Positions 59,972 through 64,000 of a DNA stretch of 64,000 nucleotides are shown here, in pieces. How positions within the stretch are numbered: the first letter of the stretch is position 1; every line of letters starts with the position of its first letter. The DNA lies in contig NZ_JAENJH010000005.1 of NCBI RefSeq assembly GCF_016595675.1, positions 360,740 to 424,739 of the forward strand. Direction: 5' to 3'. The position numbers and the translations under genes were made by a program. Under the pieces are notes generated by a model, which worked only from the letters and a program-made list of their open reading frames with translations, searched no databases and was not told the DNA's origin. Source of the DNA: Prauserella cavernicola. Lineage in GTDB: Bacteria; Actinomycetota; Actinomycetes; Mycobacteriales; Pseudonocardiaceae.

Positions 59972-60991
59972 CTATCCGCCGTAGCACCGGGCGACAGTGG
60001 TGAACGCGGCTTTCGGTTCCCACTCCAGCCCGGGATAGCTCGTCCCCGAGCGGTCCTCCAGCACCTTGACGATCCCGAAGCTGGCCAGGTCGAGGTCGTC
60101 GCGGGGGTCGCCGCCCGGCCGGTGTGGCAGGTTCTCGAGCGCGAACAGGAACACGAACGCGCTGTCGACGCCTTCGGAGTCGAAGACCTCGAGCAGCTCG
60201 GCCAGGTAGCGGGCCTGCCCGTCCTCGTCGCGGACGTACTCGCCGTCGAGGCGGGCGGGCACTCCTGACTCGTACTCGATGATCTCCATGCTGCGCGGTG
60301 CGGTGTCGCCGGCGCCCTGCCACGTCGCCGTACCGAAACCGGTGATCGCCACGGGCTTGCGACCGGCGACCAGCGTGCGCACTCCCTCGCGGAACTGCTC
60401 GGCCACCTCGGCGGAGCGGATGAGCTCCACGGTCATGACGTCGAACGGGCTCCAGTCGATCCGCTCGAACGGGATCGCCGCGTAGGTGAGCCTGCCGCCG
60501 AAGCGTGCACGCACCACCGGCACGGCCTCGCGCAGGAAGGCGTCGAGCCGCTCACTGGCCTCGGCGATGCGGGTGCCGCGCTGGTCGGGATCGGCCAGCA
60601 GCGTGGCGAGCCGCTGGTCCACGTCGTCGCCGTCGACGAAGCCCCGGTTCATGATCGACAGCTCGACCCCGGCGACGAACACGACCTCCGCGCCCGAGGC
60701 CCGGACCCGCTCCGCCCGCTCTGCGCAGTCGGCGAACAGGGCCAGGATCTCGTCGGTGGTGAGCTCCAGCGGGTAGGGCGAGAACCAGATTTCCAGTCCG
60801 AGCTCCGCGGCGATCCTGGCCGCGGTCTCGAGTCTGGCTCCGTCGCCGCCGGTGAGCTGCACGGCCGTGCAGTGCAGGTCGTCGCGGATGATCTCCAGTT
60901 CCCTGCGCACGGTGGCGGCGTCGTAGCGCTGCCGCGACGGGGCGCCGTCGCGCACGAAACCGGTGTCGTAGGTGATGCCTGTGGCTCGCAT
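59972..60991 (-). CDS. predicted TIM-barrel protein, glycoside-hydrolase-like, function unknown
   Basis: 339 residues. Regular alternation of strands and helices (TAVQLTGGDGARLETAARIAAELGLEIWFSPYPLELTTDEILALFADCAERAERVRASGAEVVFVAGVELSIMNRGFV..., LTYAAIPFERIDWSPFDVMTVEL, KPVAITGFGTATWQGAG, MEIIEYES, DSAFVFLFALENLPH) points to a TIM barrel of the GH type. Glu residues at strand ends (VAGVELS, MEIIEY) could be catalytic. Similar proteins have at times been labelled abortive infection proteins; I cannot support that label here. AAGGACC precedes ATG 60991. A TetR-type operator lies between it and the divergent tetR gene. Confidence 0.65.
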   Translation of the reverse strand: MRATGITYDTGFVRDGAPSRQRYDAATVRRELEIIRDDLHCTAVQLTGGDGARLETAARIAAELGLEIWFSPYPLELTTDEILALFADCAERAERVRASGAEVVFVAGVELSIMNRGFVDGDDVDQRLATLLADPDQRGTRIAEASERLDAFLREAVPVVRARFGGRLTYAAIPFERIDWSPFDVMTVELIRSAEVAEQFREGVRTLVAGRKPVAITGFGTATWQGAGDTAPRSMEIIEYESGVPARLDGEYVRDEDGQARYLAELLEVFDSEGVDSAFVFLFALENLPHRPGGDPRDDLDLASFGIVKVLEDRSGTSYPGLEWEPKAAFTTVARCYGG

Positions 60992-61032
60992 GTCCGGGTC
61001 CTTTCGGTGGGTATGAGGCGAGGCTAGCCCTC

Positions 61033-61054
61033 AAACTTGCGTGCACGCAAGTTT
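61033..61054. promoter_or_regulatory. TetR-type operator, perfect 22-bp palindrome
   Basis: AAACTTGCGTG followed directly by its exact reverse complement. It overlaps the likely -35 (TTGCGT, 18 nt, TAGCCT) of the divergent TIM-barrel gene and lies 34 nt before the tetR start. Confidence 0.8.
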
Positions 61055-61087
61055 GCGCGCACGCAGCACGGATGGGAGACTCGCGGC

Positions 61088-61693
61088 GTGACGACGGAGC
61101 GAGCCGGACTGCGGGAGCGCAAGAAGCAGGCCACCAGGGAGGCGCTGCGCGAGGCCGCGCTGCGGCTGGCGCTGGAACGCGGCCCGGAGAACCTGCGCGT
61201 CGACGACATCGCGGAAGCGGCGGGCGTCTCGCCCCGGACCTACAACAACTACTTCTCCAGCCGCGAGCAGGCGATCGTCGCCGGCATCACCGCGCAGCGG
61301 GAGTCGCGGGTGGCCGGCGCCGTCGCGGCCAGATCCGCGCAAACCCCGCTCTCGGACGCCGTGATCGACGCCGTCGTGGGGCAGCACACCGAACCGGCCG
61401 AGTCCGAGCGCGACGGGATGCTGCTCATCGCCACGAACCCGGCACTGCGCGCCGCCTACACCGACGCCGTCACGTCGATCGAGCAGCCGCTCGCCGACGC
61501 GATCGGCGAGCGCTCCGGCGCCGACGCGATGACCGCACGAGTGCTCGCCGCCTCCGTCGCGGCCGCGGTGAGGGTCGCGCTCCGCGAATGGCTGCAACCG
61601 ACCGACAGCGGGCTGGTCGTCCCGGCAGGTTCGCTGCCGGACCTGCTGCTCAGCGCGCTGGCCCCGCTGCGCGCCGCACTCGACGCCGTCTGA
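61088..61693 (+). CDS. TetR/AcrR-family regulator
   Basis: 201 residues with the N-terminal TetR HTH (REALREAALRLALERGPENLRVDDIAEAAGVSPRTYNNYFSSREQAIVAG) and a helical ligand domain. GTG 61088 gives the usual short basic lead (TTERAGLRERKKQ). It most likely represses itself and the divergent TIM-barrel gene through the 22-bp palindrome between them. Confidence 0.9.
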   Translation: MTTERAGLRERKKQATREALREAALRLALERGPENLRVDDIAEAAGVSPRTYNNYFSSREQAIVAGITAQRESRVAGAVAARSAQTPLSDAVIDAVVGQHTEPAESERDGMLLIATNPALRAAYTDAVTSIEQPLADAIGERSGADAMTARVLAASVAAAVRVALREWLQPTDSGLVVPAGSLPDLLLSALAPLRAALDAV

Positions 61694-61740
61694 TTCGGCG
61701 AACCTCGAGATTGTCGGACCCGGCCACTAGCGTCGAGCGC

Positions 61741-62166
61741 ATGGCACTCTCAGTGGAAGAACGACAACAGTTCCTGGCAGAACCCCATGTCGGCGCACTG
61801 TCGGTGGTCGAACGGCCCGATCGGGCGCCGCTCACCGTGCCGATCTGGTACCAGTACACGCCCGGCGGCGAGCTGTGGGTACGCACCCCGGCCGCCTCGC
61901 GCAAAGCCCACGCGATCGAGGCACAGGGCCGGTTCAGCCTGCTGGTGCAGCGAACCACGCCCACGGTGCGCTACGTGTCAGTGGAGGGGCCGGTGCTGCG
62001 GACCACGCCGAGCACCGACGAGATGGCGCGTGAGGTCGCCGTGCGCTACCTGCCTCCCGACAAGGTCGAGGGCTTCCTGACCTTCGAGCGGGAGCACCTC
62101 GGCGAGCACGTGGCCATCTACCTCCGTCCGGAGCACTGGCTCTCGTCGGATCTCGGCAGTCTCTGA
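61741..62166 (+). CDS. pyridoxamine 5'-phosphate oxidase-like FMN/F420-binding protein
   Basis: 141 residues, split beta-barrel of the PNPOx-like class: FLAEPHVGALSVVERPDRAPLTVPIWYQYTPGGELWVRTPAASRKAHAIEAQGRFSLLVQ. Such proteins bind FMN, F420 or haem; the substrate is not known. The gene is leaderless by layout: TAGCGT at 61728-61733, 7 nt, ATG. Confidence 0.85.
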   Translation: MALSVEERQQFLAEPHVGALSVVERPDRAPLTVPIWYQYTPGGELWVRTPAASRKAHAIEAQGRFSLLVQRTTPTVRYVSVEGPVLRTTPSTDEMAREVAVRYLPPDKVEGFLTFEREHLGEHVAIYLRPEHWLSSDLGSL

Positions 62167-62194
62167 GGCGTCGTCCACTGTGGCCGGACACGGA

Positions 62195-62237
62195 ACCGCC
62201 CCTCGCGAACTCACTGGGGGCGAGTTCACGAGGGGCG
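62195..62237. terminator. hairpin between convergent genes
   Basis: CCGCCCCTCGCGAACTC and GAGTTCACGAGGGGCGG pair over 17 bp with one mismatch and a 9-nt loop. It lies between the ends at 62166 and 62257, so it can stop transcription from both sides. Confidence 0.7.
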
Positions 62238-62256
62238 GCTGTCCCTCCCCCGGGTA

Positions 62257-63750
62257 TCAGGCGGACTCGGCTCCACAAGCGACATCGCGCTGCGGGCGCT
62301 CACCGGTCACCAGGAAGTCGGTCGCGAGATCGTTGAGGCACTGGTTGTCCAGGTACAGGTAGGCCAGGTGCCCGCCCTGGTCGGCGGTGACCATCCGGGC
62401 CCGGTCGCCGAAGGCCTCGCGCAGCTTCTCGGCACCGGCCAGCGGCGTGGCCGGGTCGCGCAGGTTCTGCAGGATCAGCACGTTCGACGGGCCCTCGTCG
62501 GTGATCTCCACCTGCGGCTCCACCGGCTCGGACGGCCAGAACGCGCACGGCGAGATGTTGGCGCCCGCCGCGCCGAACATCGGGTGGCGGAAGCGGTCCA
62601 GCGCGACGTTGCGCTGATAGGTCTTGACGTCCTCCGGCCAGGCGGAGTCGTTGCAGATCACGTGCAGCTGGCTGGCCTGGTAGTTGTCGGAGGGGATGCC
62701 GGTCTCGGGCGGCGCCTGCTCGCCCTCGCCGACGTCGGGCACCGGCACCGGGTTACCCGTGTCGAGCGCCTGCCACGTCTCCGCCAGCGCGGGGAAGGAG
62801 CTGTCGTAGTAGAAGTCGGCGAACGTCACGTGGCGAAAGACCGCGCCGGTGTAGCCGTCCGGGCTGGGCTCGGCGTCCAGTTTGGCGGCGATCTCGAAGT
62901 ACTTCGCCCGCACCTGACCAGGCGTGGTGCCGAGGCCGTACTCCGGGTGCTCGGCGGCGAACCTCGCGAAGTCCGGGAAGCGGTCCTCGACGCCCTGGCC
63001 GAACATCCGCGAGAACGAGGAGTCCCAGCCCTGCGGGCCCGTCGCGCTGTCGATCAGGAACCGGTCGCTGCGCTCGGGGAACATCGAGGTGTAGACCGAC
63101 CCGAGGTACGTACCGTAGGAGATGCCGAAGTACGACACCTTCTCCTCACCCAGCGCCGCGCGGATCCGGTCCATGTCGCGGGCGGTGTTGGCCGTGGTGA
63201 TGTGCGGCAGCAGCGGCGCGGTCTCGGACTGCCCGCACTTCTCCGCCACGCCGGCCACGCGCTCGGCCTCGTCGTTGACGTCGGCCGCGTTGCGGGCGTA
63301 GGTCGGGATGTTCGTCGGGTGCTCCAGCAGCGACACCTCGCACGTGACCGGCGTGCTGTGGGCCACCCCGCGCGGGTCCATGCCGATGATGTCGTAGCTG
63401 TCCAGCACGTCCTGCGGCAGTTCGAGATTGTCGCGCAGGACGGCCGGGAAGCTGAGCCCCGCTCCGCCCGGTCCGCCGGTGTTGGTCAGCAGCACGCCTC
63501 GGCGTTTCTCCGGGTCGGCGCTGGCCAGCCGGGACACCGCGACCTCGATCGTCTCCCCGTCGGGATCGCGGTAGTCCAGCGGAACGTCGATCGTCGCGCA
63601 CTCCAGGCCCGGCTTGGCGGAGTCCGCCGGACACGCCCCCCAACTCAGCGTGTCCGGCGGCGCGGGCTCCTCCGTGGCCACCGACACTCCCGCCGGGGTC
63701 AGCGCCGCCACCACGGCGGCGGCGAGAACGGCCAGGACGGGCTTGCGCAT
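62257..63750 (-). CDS. secreted tripeptidyl-aminopeptidase-like alpha/beta hydrolase (S33)
   Basis: 497 residues. A signal peptide (MRKPVLAVLAAAVVAALTPAGVSVA) is followed by an alpha/beta hydrolase of the Streptomyces SlpD/TAP type: GVLLTNTGGPGGAGLSFP for the oxyanion region, nucleophile in YFGISYGTYLGSVY, Asp in LQNLRDPATPLAGA and His in DQGGHLAYLYLDNQCLNDLATDFLVTG. Its paired Cys residues fit an exported enzyme. It trims tripeptides from secreted proteins. GGAG precedes ATG 63750. Confidence 0.9.
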   Translation of the reverse strand: MRKPVLAVLAAAVVAALTPAGVSVATEEPAPPDTLSWGACPADSAKPGLECATIDVPLDYRDPDGETIEVAVSRLASADPEKRRGVLLTNTGGPGGAGLSFPAVLRDNLELPQDVLDSYDIIGMDPRGVAHSTPVTCEVSLLEHPTNIPTYARNAADVNDEAERVAGVAEKCGQSETAPLLPHITTANTARDMDRIRAALGEEKVSYFGISYGTYLGSVYTSMFPERSDRFLIDSATGPQGWDSSFSRMFGQGVEDRFPDFARFAAEHPEYGLGTTPGQVRAKYFEIAAKLDAEPSPDGYTGAVFRHVTFADFYYDSSFPALAETWQALDTGNPVPVPDVGEGEQAPPETGIPSDNYQASQLHVICNDSAWPEDVKTYQRNVALDRFRHPMFGAAGANISPCAFWPSEPVEPQVEITDEGPSNVLILQNLRDPATPLAGAEKLREAFGDRARMVTADQGGHLAYLYLDNQCLNDLATDFLVTGERPQRDVACGAESA

Positions 63751-63873
63751 TGGAGCTCCTCCTCGGTGCTGCGACCTCACTTCGTCCACAACGGACGTTC
63801 GACGGGAGGCGCTGGGCGGATCAGAAACCATGCCGTTGCGGCACACTCAACTCGTGGTACCCGTTCGTGCGAC

Positions 63874-64000
63874 TCAGCGGCGGGGTTCCCAGCGGAAGAG
63901 GCGGGCGGCGAGGGTGACGGCGACGATGACCCAGGCCAGGGTGGGGCCGAGCAGCAGCAGGGAGTCGCCCAGCGCGACGCCGCCGTTCCAGGCGTTGGTG
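63874..64000 (-). CDS. membrane protein C-terminus, probably ABC-2 permease (cut by window edge)
   Basis: The minus strand is open from the right edge to a TGA at 63874-63876 and gives TNAWNGGVALGD, a membrane helix (SLLLLGPTLAWVIVAVTLAARL) and the end FRWEPRR. A last helix followed by FRW-basic is common in drug-export ABC-2 permeases. Only 41 residues are visible, so the family is a guess. Confidence 0.55.
   Translation of the reverse strand, partial: TNAWNGGVALGDSLLLLGPTLAWVIVAVTLAARLFRWEPRR

Noticed and set aside
59972..60991. Phage-defence (abortive infection) gene
   Set aside because: The label is sometimes given to similar proteins, but the sequence shows a glycosidase-like barrel and no defence genes are nearby.

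Overview
The window is chromosomal DNA from a high-GC actinomycete. Codon third positions are almost all G or C, GTG and TTG starts are common, and many genes lack a leader. Gene content (tandem LuxR/MalT-like ATPase regulators, DUF7144 membrane proteins, SigE-type sigma factor, Ser/Thr kinase, LysG/LysE, many IclR/LacI/TetR regulators) and a dispersed palindromic repeat suggest the Pseudonocardiaceae (Amycolatopsis/Saccharomonospora-like). That placement is inference. No rRNA, tRNA, CRISPR or phage module was found.

Layout. 1-10 kb is a stress-type block: DUF1269, two copies of a DUF7144 gene plus small partner gene, a K+ channel, a formylglycine-generating enzyme and two tandem LuxR-family ATPase regulators. 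10-15 kb holds a SnoaL-methyltransferase fusion, an S9 peptidase, a MerR-PP2C fusion and a PhnB-like protein, then a 585-bp array of 21-bp repeats in two opposed orientations. 15.6-19.7 kb is an ABC exporter with its two-component system. 19.8-30.8 kb is a LacI gene, a seven-gene peptide/amide import operon ending in two unrelated Ntn-type hydrolases, and a divergent copper amine oxidase operon. The two divergent promoters carry near-identical LacI-type operators at the same position. 31-38 kb has a cold-shock gene, LysG/LysE, archease, DUF2252, amphi-Trp, a lipid kinase and a frameshifted methyltransferase. 38.4-52.3 kb is an IclR gene and a large divergent catabolic cluster (cyclic amidohydrolase, flavin reductase; CoA-transferase, CitE-like lyase, cyclase, PrpD-like, MFS, old yellow enzyme, Ohr, SDR). 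52.4-64 kb has a Ser/Thr kinase, glutamate decarboxylase, a sigma/anti-sigma-like operon, a phosphatase, a formate/nitrite transporter, a TetR-controlled TIM-barrel gene and a secreted peptidase.

Regulatory themes. A 17-bp inverted repeat, TCACCC-N5-GGGTGA, occurs seven times upstream of stress-like genes (DUF1269, DUF7144, small RYEFRV proteins, LAL regulator, archease, DUF2252, amphi-Trp, lipid kinase, GadB). An eighth copy before the formate/nitrite transporter has its arms 11 bp further apart, one helical turn. Four sites are centred 43-45 nt before a start codon. This looks like an uncharacterised regulon. A 24-25-bp-stem palindrome is found four times, always just after gene 3' ends, and once supplies the stop codon of the gene before it. 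Five genes share a leaderless arrangement: TA-N-Y-GT, seven bases, start codon.
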